Source of the DNA: QHWK01 sp035315685 | GTDB taxonomy: Bacteria > Acidobacteriota > Vicinamibacteria > Vicinamibacterales > CAVVIG01 | Assembly (NCBI GenBank): GCA_035315685.1 | Contig: DATFXR010000735.1 | Coordinates: forward strand, 1 to 19,945 | Direction of reading: 5' to 3' | Length of the DNA stretch: 19,945 nt | Shown here: positions 1 to 7,167 of the stretch, in pieces | How the letters are laid out: each line of letters starts with the position of its first letter | How positions within the stretch are numbered: position 1 is the stretch's first letter | Notes under the pieces: model-generated | What the model was told of the DNA's origin: nothing | What the model saw: the letters and a program-made list of their open reading frames with translations, nothing else | Databases searched by the model: none | Program-made: the position numbers and the translations under genes

Positions 1-930
1 GGCGAGCTTCATGTTGCTCTCGGGATTGTGGGCGATGCCGACGCCGTGCTTCTTCAGAATCGCGATGTCGGCGTCGGTCACCCAGACGCCGTGCGCGGCG
101 AGCGTCTTCGGTCCCCAGAAGCCGATCGACTCCAGCGCCGCTGCCGGCGTCATCGAGTACTGCTCGCGCGCCGTGCGGATTTCGTCCTCGGTCTCCGAGA
201 AGTGAATGATGACCGGCACGCCGTATTTGCGCCCGAGCTCGGCCGATGCGACCAGCGTCGTCCTGTCGTTGGTGTAGAGCGCGTGCGGCGCGACAGCCGG
301 CACGATCAACCCGTTGTCCTTGAACTCGCGGATGAACCGTTCGGCGCGAGCCAGCGCGTCGGCCGGCGTCTTCGCATCGGCGACCGGAAACTGGATGATC
401 GTCTCGCCGAGGACGCCGCGCAGGCCGGCTGCGAAGGTTGCCCGCGCGATCTCCTCCTCGAAGTAATACATGTCGGCATAGGTCGTCGTCCCCGATTCGA
501 TCATCTCGAGCGCCGCGAGCCGCGTGCCGACCCTGACCATCTCAGGCGAGACCGTCTTCGCCTCCGCCGGAAAGATGTACTTCTGCAGCCAGTCCATCAG
601 CGCGAGATCATCGGCGAGCCCGCGATACATCACCATCGGCGCATGCGTGTGCGTGTTGATCAGTCCCGGGAGGACGAGCTGTCCGCGCGCGTCCACGCTC
701 TCGCGCGGCTGGTACTTCGCGGCGAGTGCCTCCGGCGTTCCGACCTCCACGATGTCAGTGCCGTCGGCCGCCACCGATCCGGGCGTGAGGACCTGGCGGG
801 CGCCGTTCTCGGTGATCACCGTGCCGCCAGACACGACCAGCGAAATCGTGCGGCGCCCCTGCTGGGCCGCAACGCGGCCAATCGCCAGTGGCACGACAAC
901 GAGGAGACAGGCAACGAGAGGTCGTTTCAT
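1..930 (-). CDS. Exported amidohydrolase, MTA/SAH-deaminase-like (C-terminus cut by window edge)
   Basis: The frame starts at ATG 930 and stays open to base 1, giving 310 residues without a stop, so the 3' end lies outside the window. The family (MtaD/SsnA/TrzA-like metal-dependent amidohydrolases) deaminates purine-type or triazine substrates such as 5-methylthioadenosine and S-adenosylhomocysteine. Visible motifs are PGLINTHTH with metal ligands H94 and H96, MYRGLADD at about 101-108, APHALYT with H216, HFSETEDE with H243 and E246, AAHG with H280, and AHNPESNMK with H301. The last metal-binding Asp would lie beyond the edge. Residues 1-22 form a signal peptide (MKRPLVACLL, hydrophobic stretch, then RVAA before QQ), which is odd for a family that is usually cytoplasmic. 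There is no Shine-Dalgarno. An extended -10 sits 8 nt before the ATG. Amidohydrolase membership is firm. The exact substrate is not determined. Confidence 0.88.
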   Translation of the reverse strand, partial: MKRPLVACLLVVVPLAIGRVAAQQGRRTISLVVSGGTVITENGARQVLTPGSVAADGTDIVEVGTPEALAAKYQPRESVDARGQLVLPGLINTHTHAPMVMYRGLADDLALMDWLQKYIFPAEAKTVSPEMVRVGTRLAALEMIESGTTTYADMYYFEEEIARATFAAGLRGVLGETIIQFPVADAKTPADALARAERFIREFKDNGLIVPAVAPHALYTNDRTTLVASAELGRKYGVPVIIHFSETEDEIRTAREQYSMTPAAALESIGFWGPKTLAAHGVWVTDADIAILKKHGVGIAHNPESNMKLA

Positions 931-938
931 TCGCGCGA

Positions 939-947
939 ATTGTACCA
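939..947 (-). promoter_or_regulatory. Extended -10 promoter element of the amidohydrolase gene
   Basis: On the minus strand the bases read TGGTACAAT, a TGn extension plus a hexamer one base from TATAAT. Exactly 8 nt separate it from the ATG at 930, so transcription would start at or next to the start codon (leaderless mRNA). I see no good -35 hexamer, which an extended -10 can tolerate. This is inferred from sequence only. Confidence 0.45.
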
Positions 948-998
948 GCCCGACACATGTCGTGCCCCAGCCCGCAGCGCTCGAGTCCTCACAGCGAG

Positions 999-1037
999 CC
1001 CCAAGCCCCCAGGCCCCAAGCCCCTAGCCCAAGCCCC
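999..1037. repeat. C-rich ~7-nt tandem array (G-quadruplex motif on minus strand)
   Basis: Six C-tracts of 3-5 bases are separated by 3-nt spacers AAG, AGG, AAG, TAG and AAG, giving an average period of 7 nt (CCCCAAG-like). On the minus strand this is a canonical G-quadruplex pattern of G-runs with 3-nt loops. It lies in the 135-bp divergent spacer between the amidohydrolase and upp, and covers the place where the upp -35 hexamer would be. Confidence 0.75.
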
Positions 1038-1051
1038 AACTCTGTGCGTTG

Positions 1052-1057
1052 TATAGT
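1052..1057 (+). promoter_or_regulatory. Putative -10 hexamer of upp
   Basis: TATAGT (5 of 6 matches to TATAAT) ends 8 nt before the GTG start of upp, with no Shine-Dalgarno between them. A transcript from it would be leaderless. The -35 position falls in the C-rich array and has no consensus match. Confidence 0.4.
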
Positions 1058-1065
1058 GAGGGCCC

Positions 1066-1689
1066 GTGCCGGTCCACATCGTCAACCATCCGCTGGTGCA
1101 CGACGCGCTCGTCCGCCTGCGCGACAAGGACACGTCGCCGGAACATTTCCGGCAGGCGGCGACGCGCATCAGCGTGCTGCTCGCGGCCGAAGCGCTGCGC
1201 GACATGCCAACCGAGGATCTCACGGTGCAGACGCCGCTGGGACCCGCGCCAGGGCGACGCGTCGGCCGCGACGTCGTCGTCGTGCCGGTGCTGCGTGCCG
1301 GACTCGGGATGCTCGACGCTGTACTCGAGCTCGTGCCGGGCGCGCGCGTCGGGCACATCGGGCTGCAGCGCGACGAGATGACGGCAATCGCGTCGCAGTA
1401 CTATTCGAAGCTGCCGGCGCACCTCGACAGCAGCTACGTGTTGATGATCGATCCAATGCTCGCGACCGGTGGCAGCGCGGTCGCCGCGCTCGACCTGCTG
1501 CAAGGCGCCGGCGCGACCGTGGTCCGGATGATCTGCATCGTCGCCGCGCCGGAGGGTGTCGCGCTCGTGGAGCGTCATCATCCCGCCGTGGCGATCTATA
1601 CGCCGGTGGTCGATCGCGAGCTGAATGCCCACAAGTACATCGTGCCGGGACTCGGCGACTTCGGCGATCGACTGTATGGGACGGTGTAA
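1066..1689 (+). CDS. upp: Uracil phosphoribosyltransferase
   Basis: This 207-residue protein converts uracil and PRPP to UMP in the cytoplasmic pyrimidine salvage pathway. The PRPP loop DPMLATGGS is at residues 129-137. The uracil-binding C-terminal segment, including YTPVVDREL (178-186) and GLGDFGDRLYG (195-205), is intact, and PVLRAGLGML (74-83) matches the conserved family block. Length equals the usual 208-210 residues. The start is GTG 1066, since the N-terminus aligns with the family there and no in-frame ATG is better placed. There is no Shine-Dalgarno. G-quadruplex-capable repeats flank the gene on both sides. A citryl-CoA lyase-like gene follows 79 bp downstream on the same strand. 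Confidence 0.96.
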   Translation: MPVHIVNHPLVHDALVRLRDKDTSPEHFRQAATRISVLLAAEALRDMPTEDLTVQTPLGPAPGRRVGRDVVVVPVLRAGLGMLDAVLELVPGARVGHIGLQRDEMTAIASQYYSKLPAHLDSSYVLMIDPMLATGGSAVAALDLLQGAGATVVRMICIVAAPEGVALVERHHPAVAIYTPVVDRELNAHKYIVPGLGDFGDRLYGTV

Positions 1690-1690
1690 G

Positions 1691-1732
1691 GGTTCAGGGT
1701 TCAGGGTTCAGGGTTCAGGGTTCAGGGTTCGG
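1691..1732 (+). repeat. (GGTTCAG)n heptamer array, G-quadruplex motif on plus strand
   Basis: Five perfect GGTTCAG units are followed by one variant, GGTTCGG, starting one base after the upp stop codon. Read as GGG-TTCA units, this gives at least four consecutive G3 tracts with 4-nt loops, a canonical intramolecular G-quadruplex on the coding strand and in any upp-lyase read-through RNA. It is not a CRISPR array, because it has no spacers. Confidence 0.92.
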
Positions 1733-1768
1733 CCTGGCAAAAGTCGGACAAGCGTCAGGAGCTCGCCG

Positions 1769-2611
1769 ATGATCGATAAGAGCGGTCTCGCCGATCGGCG
1801 GAATCAGGCGCGCCGGCAGACCGAGCGCTGGCAGTCGGCGCTCACCGAGATTGCGCCGAACAAGATCCTCATTCGCGGCTATCCGGTCGACGAGATGATG
1901 GGCCGGCTCGGGTTCGCCGAGGCGGTCTATCTGCTGTTGATGGGCGAGCTCCCGACACCGGCGATTGGCCGCATGCTGAACGCGGTCCTCGTGTCGTCGC
2001 TCGATCACGGCGTGACACCGCCCTCGACGCTTGCCGCGCGGAACGTCGCGACATCGGGGGCACCGCTCAAGGACTGCGTGGCCGCCGGCATCCTCGCGTT
2101 CGGGCCGCACCACGGCGGCGACATCGAGTCGTGCATGCGTTTTCTGGACAAGGGGCTGAGCGAGATTCGTGCCGGGAAGTCGCCGCACGACGCCGCTCTC
2201 GCGATCGTGCGCGAGTACGTCGCGACGAAAGAGGTGCCGCCCGGCTTCGGTCACCGGCTCCACGCGCGCGACCCTCGCGCTGCGCGACTGTTCCAGATGG
2301 CGCTCGAGCTCGAGCTCGAAGGCGAGCACGTACGGATGCTGCGGGCCTGTGAGCGCGTTCTGGAGTCGCACACCGAGGCCTTCGGCCGGCCGCTGCCGGT
2401 GAACGTCGACGGTGCGATCGCGGCGATCTCCGCGGACCTCGGCTTCGCGTACGAGCTGGGCAACGCGATCTTTCTCATCTCCCGTCTGCCGGGCCTCATC
2501 GCCCATGCACACGAGGAGCGGACCCGGCAAGCACCGATGCGCCAGATCGATCCCAAGGACCACGACTACGACGGCGCCCGCCAGCGCCGCGTGCCGGAAG
2601 GACGGAAGTAA
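1769..2611 (+). CDS. Citryl-CoA lyase-like protein (short citrate synthase superfamily)
   Basis: This 280-residue cytoplasmic protein matches the short citrate-synthase-like family annotated as citryl-CoA lyase, which cleaves citryl-CoA to acetyl-CoA and oxaloacetate. Conserved blocks are NKILIRGYP (31-39), LDHGVTPPS (78-86), GPHHGGDIE (112-120), GFGHRLH (159-165), NVDGAIAAI (212-220) and MRQIDPKDHDYDG (257-269). Likely catalytic positions by analogy with citrate synthase are H115, H162 and D214. The length is well below the 370-430 residues of true citrate synthase. The start is ATG 1769, preceded by AGGAG with a 7-nt gap. The frame is open further upstream, but only through upp and the heptamer array. 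The substrate is not proven, so a role in branched or methyl-citrate metabolism is possible. Confidence 0.82.
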   Translation: MIDKSGLADRRNQARRQTERWQSALTEIAPNKILIRGYPVDEMMGRLGFAEAVYLLLMGELPTPAIGRMLNAVLVSSLDHGVTPPSTLAARNVATSGAPLKDCVAAGILAFGPHHGGDIESCMRFLDKGLSEIRAGKSPHDAALAIVREYVATKEVPPGFGHRLHARDPRAARLFQMALELELEGEHVRMLRACERVLESHTEAFGRPLPVNVDGAIAAISADLGFAYELGNAIFLISRLPGLIAHAHEERTRQAPMRQIDPKDHDYDGARQRRVPEGRK

Positions 2612-2714
2612 TTAAGAATTAAGAATTGAGAATTAAGAATTCGTATCACGCTGCCGGTACCGTCGCAGCCGTGATTGCGAATTCCTAATTCTTAATTCCA
2701 TTAATTCTTAATTA
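2609..2714. terminator. Large heptamer-based inverted repeat / bidirectional terminator
   Basis: The left arm has four AATTAAG-type heptamers (2610-2637) ending in GAATTCG. The right arm (2678-2714) carries their complements with one 9-nt unit. The centre adds a second stem, ATCACGCTGC against GCAGCCGTGAT with one bulge, around the palindrome CGGTACCG. The structure lies between two convergent genes and includes both stop codons. The lyase TAA overlaps the first repeat bases. The last codons of the fusion gene on the other strand (V-I-K-N-stop) are repeat sequence. A long cruciform with AT-rich arms would end transcription from both sides. The repeat is certain; terminator function is inference. 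Confidence 0.72.
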
Positions 2715-4143
2715 CTGTCCGGTCGACCACGCGGCCGCAGTCACCCATGACCCTGCCGTAGTATGGGTTCTGGATCACCGCACCGCGCTGCAGCCACGAC
2801 TTCCGCGCCATCGGACAGTACGCGACCGCGAGACCGTCGGGCAACGCGGTGCCGATGTAGTCGAGGAGCGCGTCACTCAGACCGCCGAACGCCTCGCGCG
2901 CACTGCGCAAGTCGGTGACCTGCGCGAACGGATTGACGGCCGCCCTGACCGCAACGGCGCTCGATCCGATCTTCACCGTCGCATTCGCGAGCGCGAGCGC
3001 GCTGGCGCTGACACCGTCGAGCCGATCGGCGGCAAGCGCCTGTTGAATCCCCAAGTACGATTCGACGAGTGTGCTCACGTCGGTGGCCGACGGGCTTCTG
3101 ACGGCGTCGCGCCGTGACGAAGGCGCGCGCGCCGGCGCCACATCAGGCATCCCCGCCATGGGCGGCATCGGCCCAACGCCCGGGGCGTTGACGGGCGCCG
3201 CGCCGCCGCTCGTCCTCGCAAGGTAGTCGATCAGCACCGTCGCGTCGCCCTCCGTCAAGGACAGGTTCGGCATGCGCACGCGCCCGTACTTCTCGAACAG
3301 CGACCACGCAATCGGATCGCCGTTGTCGAACACGCGATCCGGAGTCGCGATGAACTGCTTCAGCCACTCATGGTCGCGCGTCGCGGTCACACCCTTCAAA
3401 TCCGGACCGATCGCGTCGCCGCCGCCGATGCGGTGGCATGCCGCACAATGATTTCTGAACGTGTACTCGCCCACGTCCAGGTTGACGACAGGCACGTCGG
3501 CAAATGAGGGGAGTGGTTTGGTCGCGCTGGACTTCCAGCCGTCCAGCCAGTCGCTCATCGTCCGCGCCAGAAAGCCCGGGTTGTCGAGCGCCGAATTTCT
3601 CATCCACTGCCCGCTCGGTTCGTTGCCGACCAGCAGGTTCGGGGTGTGCCCGTCAGGATTGTCCGGGTTCGGCGCGGAATAGAGCCCGAGTTTCTTGCTG
3701 ATCAACTCGATGTCCGCGGCCCTGCCGGTGAGGAACGTCCACCCCGGGCCCACGTGGTACTTCGCCGCGTACTCCTTGAGCACGGCCGGCGTGTCGTGAT
3801 CCGGATCGATGGTGATCGAGTAAAAGAAGATGTCGCGCCCGACCCGATCGCCGAGCACGCGCTGCACCTGGGCGAGACGCGCGGTCTCGAGCGGACAGGC
3901 GTACTGGCAGGTCGTGTAAATCAGATCGATCGCGACCGTCTTCCCCTTGATCAGATCGTCGTAGAAATGGACGGGTGCGCCGTCCTGTGTGGTCAACGTC
4001 ACGTTGGGGAAATAGTCGGCGCCCCAACGGGTGTTGTCCGCAGCGATCGGCGTGATGGAGACCACCACGCCGATCAGCCAGGCAGCAGTAGTGGCCGCCG
4101 TGATGGCCGACCACGAGCTGGTACGTGTTCGCCGAGTCCTCAT
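2701..4143 (-). CDS. SCO1/SenC - cytochrome c - DUF3347 three-domain fusion protein
   Basis: This 480-residue envelope protein has an N-terminal hydrophobic segment at about 15-33 (signal or anchor). The SCO1/SenC copper-chaperone domain (about 40-205) carries C79-QYA-C83 and distal H166, the three Cu ligands of the family. A class I cytochrome c domain (about 222-312) has heme motif C233-AA-CH237 and a probable axial ligand M291 in VRMPNLS. A Pro/Ala-rich linker with several Met residues (315-350) leads to a DUF3347-like domain (about 351-472) with YCPMARKSWLQ and NPYYGRVMGDCG. DUF3347 often occurs in copper-handling proteins. The Shine-Dalgarno AGAGGA (4152-4157) overlaps the stop of the upstream multicopper oxidase, so the two are co-translated. 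SCO and cytochrome c assignments are firm. DUF3347 is from motif recall. The combined function is inferred as copper delivery or redox partnering. Confidence 0.9.
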   Translation of the reverse strand: MRTRRTRTSSWSAITAATTAAWLIGVVVSITPIAADNTRWGADYFPNVTLTTQDGAPVHFYDDLIKGKTVAIDLIYTTCQYACPLETARLAQVQRVLGDRVGRDIFFYSITIDPDHDTPAVLKEYAAKYHVGPGWTFLTGRAADIELISKKLGLYSAPNPDNPDGHTPNLLVGNEPSGQWMRNSALDNPGFLARTMSDWLDGWKSSATKPLPSFADVPVVNLDVGEYTFRNHCAACHRIGGGDAIGPDLKGVTATRDHEWLKQFIATPDRVFDNGDPIAWSLFEKYGRVRMPNLSLTEGDATVLIDYLARTSGGAAPVNAPGVGPMPPMAGMPDVAPARAPSSRRDAVRSPSATDVSTLVESYLGIQQALAADRLDGVSASALALANATVKIGSSAVAVRAAVNPFAQVTDLRSAREAFGGLSDALLDYIGTALPDGLAVAYCPMARKSWLQRGAVIQNPYYGRVMGDCGRVVDRTVIKN

Positions 4144-4155
4144 GCGCTCGATCCT

Positions 4156-6375
4156 CTAAAACGCAGTCGGCAGGATCTCGGTGGGCGACCTGAACGTCAC
4201 GCCGTTCGGCGTCGGAATCGGCGTTGGCAGCGGCCGCAGGAACGGCGTCCCGCCATCGTCGAGCTCCCACCGGAGCAGCATCGCGTTGTCCTCGTGCATC
4301 GTGTTGTGGCAGTGCTCCATGTACATGCCGCCCCAGTCGCGGAACTGCATCGTGAGCGTGACCGAGGACCCCGGATGCAGCCGGTAGACGTCCTTGCGGC
4401 CGCGCTCCCACGCCGGCACATTCGACGCCTTGCCGTCGCGCGCAAGGATCTGCCCTTCCTCGAAGTGAATATGGATGGGATGATCCCAGCCGCCGCCGGT
4501 CTTCAAGGTCCAGACTTCGCGCGTGCCGAGGCGCGGCGCCGCCGAGAGGCGACCGAAGTCGGCCTGCAGCCGGACCGGGCCGCCGTCGACGGAAACGCCC
4601 CACTGGCCATCACCGTCGTACGACGAGGTCGGATCGTTGGTGGTCTTGATGGCGCCGCGGCCGAAATCGAACGAGCGTTCGCGCACGACCGGAATCGACG
4701 AGAGATCCGGATTCGGAATGAGCGTCGAAGGCACCTGGCTGTTATCGGTCGTCGCCGCGCCGATCCGGAACTCGAGGAACTTGCCGACGCACGGGTCCTG
4801 CGACGCGCCGCCGAGCGCTTGCGCCAGCGAGACGTCGCGAACCGGCTTGGCTCCCTCCAGCCTCCTGTCGCCGGCATCGAAGTGGTCGCAGAGATTGACC
4901 AGGTACGCCCGGTTGCCTTGCACCGTGGTGAAGTCGATCACGATGTCGTAGCGCTCGGCGATGCCCTGTTCGTCGAGCTGGGTCAGCGTCACCGGGCTGG
5001 GCAGCAGGTTACCGTCGTTGGCAATCTGCTGGAACGCCACCGCGTTGTTGTTTCCGTCGCAGAGCGCCACCTTGAAGAACCGCGACACACTGGCGTTCAG
5101 AATCCGGAAGCGGTACTTGCGCCGCTCGACCTCGAAGTACGGCCTGTAGGTGAGGTTGACGGTCAGACAGTCGGCGACGAATCCGTCGAAGTTGAAGATG
5201 TCCATCGCCAGCTGGCCGTTGCCATCGAACGCTTTGTCGGCGAGCATCAGGTTGACGTCGTACTCGAGGTTGCCCCAGCTCTTCGCCGTGCCGCTCGGCA
5301 GCCGCAGGTTGACGCCGTCGCTGATCTCCTCGTTGCCGCGATCGAGCCCGCTGTAGATGTTGAACATCGCGGCGTTGCCCTTGTACACGTTCTGCGCCGT
5401 GAAGCTGAACATGTGATCGTGGAACCAGTGCGTGCTCATCGTCTCGCGCCAGTCGCCGGCGACCTTGTTGATGCCGCCGTTGTCGGCAGGTGAGCTCGCA
5501 CGCGGATCGGTGGCGTCGGCGTTGATCGTCCGCCAGCCCGCCAGCACGATCGGCCAGTGGTAGTCGTAGAACTGTCCGGGGAAGAAGAACGCGCCGGTGA
5601 AACCGTCGTTCTCGGCGCCGTGGTGGCCGTTGTGCTCGTGCGTCGAGATCGTGTGGCGTCCGAAGCCGTTGTTGCTGCGCATGTCCGCCGGCAGCCGGTT
5701 GTAGTGGCGAAACAGAATCGGCTCGCCGTAGCGGCCGAGCACCAGCTTCGGCGGGATCGTGCCGTTGAACGTCCACACGCTGTTCGGCTGCTGCACGAGC
5801 ATGCCAGGGTGGAATTTCAGCGGAATCGAATCGGTCGCGTTGATGCCGCAGTTGTACTTCGAGTCGACGGCCGGGTTGTATTGGCCGTTGCTCGCGGCCT
5901 GGCCCTGGCTGACCTGATAGGCCACCCTCGGCGGAAACAGATCGAATCCCTGATGCGCCCAGATGTCGCCGGGCGGCCGGCCCTCAATCGGGCCGAAGCC
6001 GCTGGCGAGCGCCGGATCGAGGGCCTGCAAGGTTTCGTTGGCGGCGGCCGTCGGGAGCGGATTGAGACTGCCGACAGACTGCGGCGTCAGCACGTCGAAC
6101 CGCGGCATCGGCGTGGTGAACGGCTGAACGCCGAACAGCGGACTGGGCGGCAGTCCTGTACCGCCGTCGGCGTAGACGCTCTTGGCGAACGGGCTCAATC
6201 CGCGAATCGGCGCGAGCGCGCCGAGTGCCGTGAACAGTCCCATCTTGATCAGATCTCGCCGCGACACGCGGCCCCACGACAACTCGCGCAGGATCTCCGT
6301 GCGATGCTTCCGCGCGTCTTCTGCCTCCCGCAACCGAGCTCTCGATGCCTTCGCGTCCAAGTAGATGCCACTCAT
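4156..6375 (-). CDS. Tat-exported multicopper oxidase
   Basis: This 739-residue three-cupredoxin oxidase couples one-electron oxidation of a substrate to reduction of O2 to water. All copper motifs are present: HEHNGHH (246-252), HWFHDH (316-321), HPIHIH (632-637) and HCHNTMHEDNAM (688-699). Cys689, H694 and M699 complete a type 1 site. The N-terminus has SRRDLIK (38-44) followed by a hydrophobic stretch, a clear Tat signal for export of a folded copper enzyme. Unusually, about 37 residues precede the twin arginines. The start is ATG 6375 with GAGGAG 8 nt upstream. An in-frame start at 6453 has no such site. The gene is first of a two-gene operon with the SCO-cytochrome c-DUF3347 fusion. The substrate (Cu(I), Mn(II), phenol or other) cannot be told from sequence. 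Confidence 0.94.
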   Translation of the reverse strand: MSGIYLDAKASRARLREAEDARKHRTEILRELSWGRVSRRDLIKMGLFTALGALAPIRGLSPFAKSVYADGGTGLPPSPLFGVQPFTTPMPRFDVLTPQSVGSLNPLPTAAANETLQALDPALASGFGPIEGRPPGDIWAHQGFDLFPPRVAYQVSQGQAASNGQYNPAVDSKYNCGINATDSIPLKFHPGMLVQQPNSVWTFNGTIPPKLVLGRYGEPILFRHYNRLPADMRSNNGFGRHTISTHEHNGHHGAENDGFTGAFFFPGQFYDYHWPIVLAGWRTINADATDPRASSPADNGGINKVAGDWRETMSTHWFHDHMFSFTAQNVYKGNAAMFNIYSGLDRGNEEISDGVNLRLPSGTAKSWGNLEYDVNLMLADKAFDGNGQLAMDIFNFDGFVADCLTVNLTYRPYFEVERRKYRFRILNASVSRFFKVALCDGNNNAVAFQQIANDGNLLPSPVTLTQLDEQGIAERYDIVIDFTTVQGNRAYLVNLCDHFDAGDRRLEGAKPVRDVSLAQALGGASQDPCVGKFLEFRIGAATTDNSQVPSTLIPNPDLSSIPVVRERSFDFGRGAIKTTNDPTSSYDGDGQWGVSVDGGPVRLQADFGRLSAAPRLGTREVWTLKTGGGWDHPIHIHFEEGQILARDGKASNVPAWERGRKDVYRLHPGSSVTLTMQFRDWGGMYMEHCHNTMHEDNAMLLRWELDDGGTPFLRPLPTPIPTPNGVTFRSPTEILPTAF

Positions 6376-6908
6376 CGTCTTTGCTCCTCGGCCCTCGTCT
6401 GGCGCGGGCACACACGCCCAGCCAGCCCGCATGCCACAACCGTGGAACCCCAAAGGGATGGACGCGCCCGTCGTACGATCAGGGTCGGCCGCTGAGGGCG
6501 GACGCTGCGCGAACGCCGTGTGCGTACGGATCGGTACCGGCGACGACGCTGCCCTTCGCGGCCGCTCGATCGGCCCGGATTACAGACAACGCGTCAGAGG
6601 AACCGTGCGACAGGAGCGACGCGACCGGTCGGATCCTGTGTGGGCGAAGATGGTGCGGGCGACGGGGGACAGCGGGCCGAATGCATGACCGGCACGCTTT
6701 GCACACCGGTCTGTGACGAAATGCAGCAGCCTCGTCGGAGCAGTACATCTCTCCACCGCGCACCTGCCGACGTGCCGTCAGCTCGTCGACCTGCTGCGCC
6801 GACTGCGAAAACACACCTCTACCCGCTTGGCACCAGGGCTTGAACGGCGTGAACGGTTACGTCCGTTCCTGCCCTACGAGGACAGACCTATGGGGAATTT
6901 GCGGGGGA

Positions 6909-6937
6909 AATATGTGCCTTTATGCCTGTCCTGTCAA
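6909..6937 (-). promoter_or_regulatory. Putative sigma70-type promoter facing the copper operon
   Basis: The minus strand has a perfect TTGACA (6932-6937), a 17-nt spacer and CATATT (6909-6914, 4 of 6 matches). It points toward the multicopper oxidase, whose ATG is about 530 nt downstream. GGACAGGCAT lies inside the spacer and an inverted ATAGGTCTGTCC lies just downstream, a possible operator pair. Confidence 0.4.
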
Positions 6938-7104
6938 GCATTGTTGGTCTTTTAACGTGCAACGACTCATTCCAGAAAGCCTTTCAGCTGCAGCGGAATG
7001 CTCGAAAATGCTATCGAGTCACTGTCGCTCGTTAGACGGCCGTGCACGATCCTTTTACCGGCGGGTTGCGAATGAAGCGAAAAAATTTCGGAAAGGGCCC
7101 GCAC

Positions 7105-7113
7105 TGATACAAT
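7105..7113 (+). promoter_or_regulatory. Extended -10 of the tRNA-Val gene
   Basis: TGATACAAT is a TGn extension plus TACAAT, the same form as the element before the amidohydrolase gene. Transcription would start near 7120, leaving a leader of roughly 45-50 nt before the mature tRNA. The -35 region (TTTCGG near 7086) is weak. Confidence 0.45.
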
Positions 7114-7167
7114 CGAATCTTGGCGTGAGGCCGGCGCTGCCCGGAACCCCACCTGCAATCATCCGTC

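Larger units (their letters stand above)
6376..7167. other. 792-bp gene-free region upstream of the copper operon
   Basis: No open frame here has convincing composition or family motifs. The part at about 6885-7115 is more AT-rich than its neighbours. It holds a minus-strand promoter-like site (6909-6937), GGACAG / CTGTCC arms at about 6880-6931 around that promoter, a GAACGG-TTACGT-CCGTTC hairpin at 6851-6868 with a direct GAACGG repeat at 6842-6847, and the tRNA promoter near 7105. If the minus promoter is real, the oxidase mRNA would have a 5' leader of more than 500 nt. A minus-strand 111-codon frame at 6479-6814 is probably chance. Confidence 0.5.

Noticed and set aside
28..1056. 342-codon plus-strand frame
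   Set aside because: Antisense to the amidohydrolase, whose conserved metal motifs are in the minus frame, and it runs into the C-rich array.
1691..1732. Tandem array as a CRISPR or coding repeat
   Set aside because: The unit is 7 nt with no spacers and no cas gene nearby, and 7 is not a multiple of three, so no stable protein repeat results.
1625..1768. Upstream extension of the citryl-CoA lyase reading frame
   Set aside because: It overlaps upp and translates the heptamer array (GSGFRVQ-like repeats). ATG 1769 has a good ribosome site and matches the family start.
3646..5493. 615-codon open frame on the plus strand
   Set aside because: Antisense shadow of the SCO fusion and multicopper oxidase genes. 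It is rich in Arg, Val and Asp in a way typical of reverse-frame GC-rich DNA and has no domain motifs.
6376..6453. Earlier start for the multicopper oxidase at 6453
   Set aside because: It would add 26 residues before an already long pre-Tat segment. GAGGAG with an 8-nt gap supports ATG 6375.
6479..6814. 111-codon minus-strand frame in the gene-free region
   Set aside because: It lies downstream of the putative promoter and has a CKACRSC motif, but the composition is poor (Arg/Ser/Pro-rich), there is no ribosome site and no family match. It is kept only as a note.
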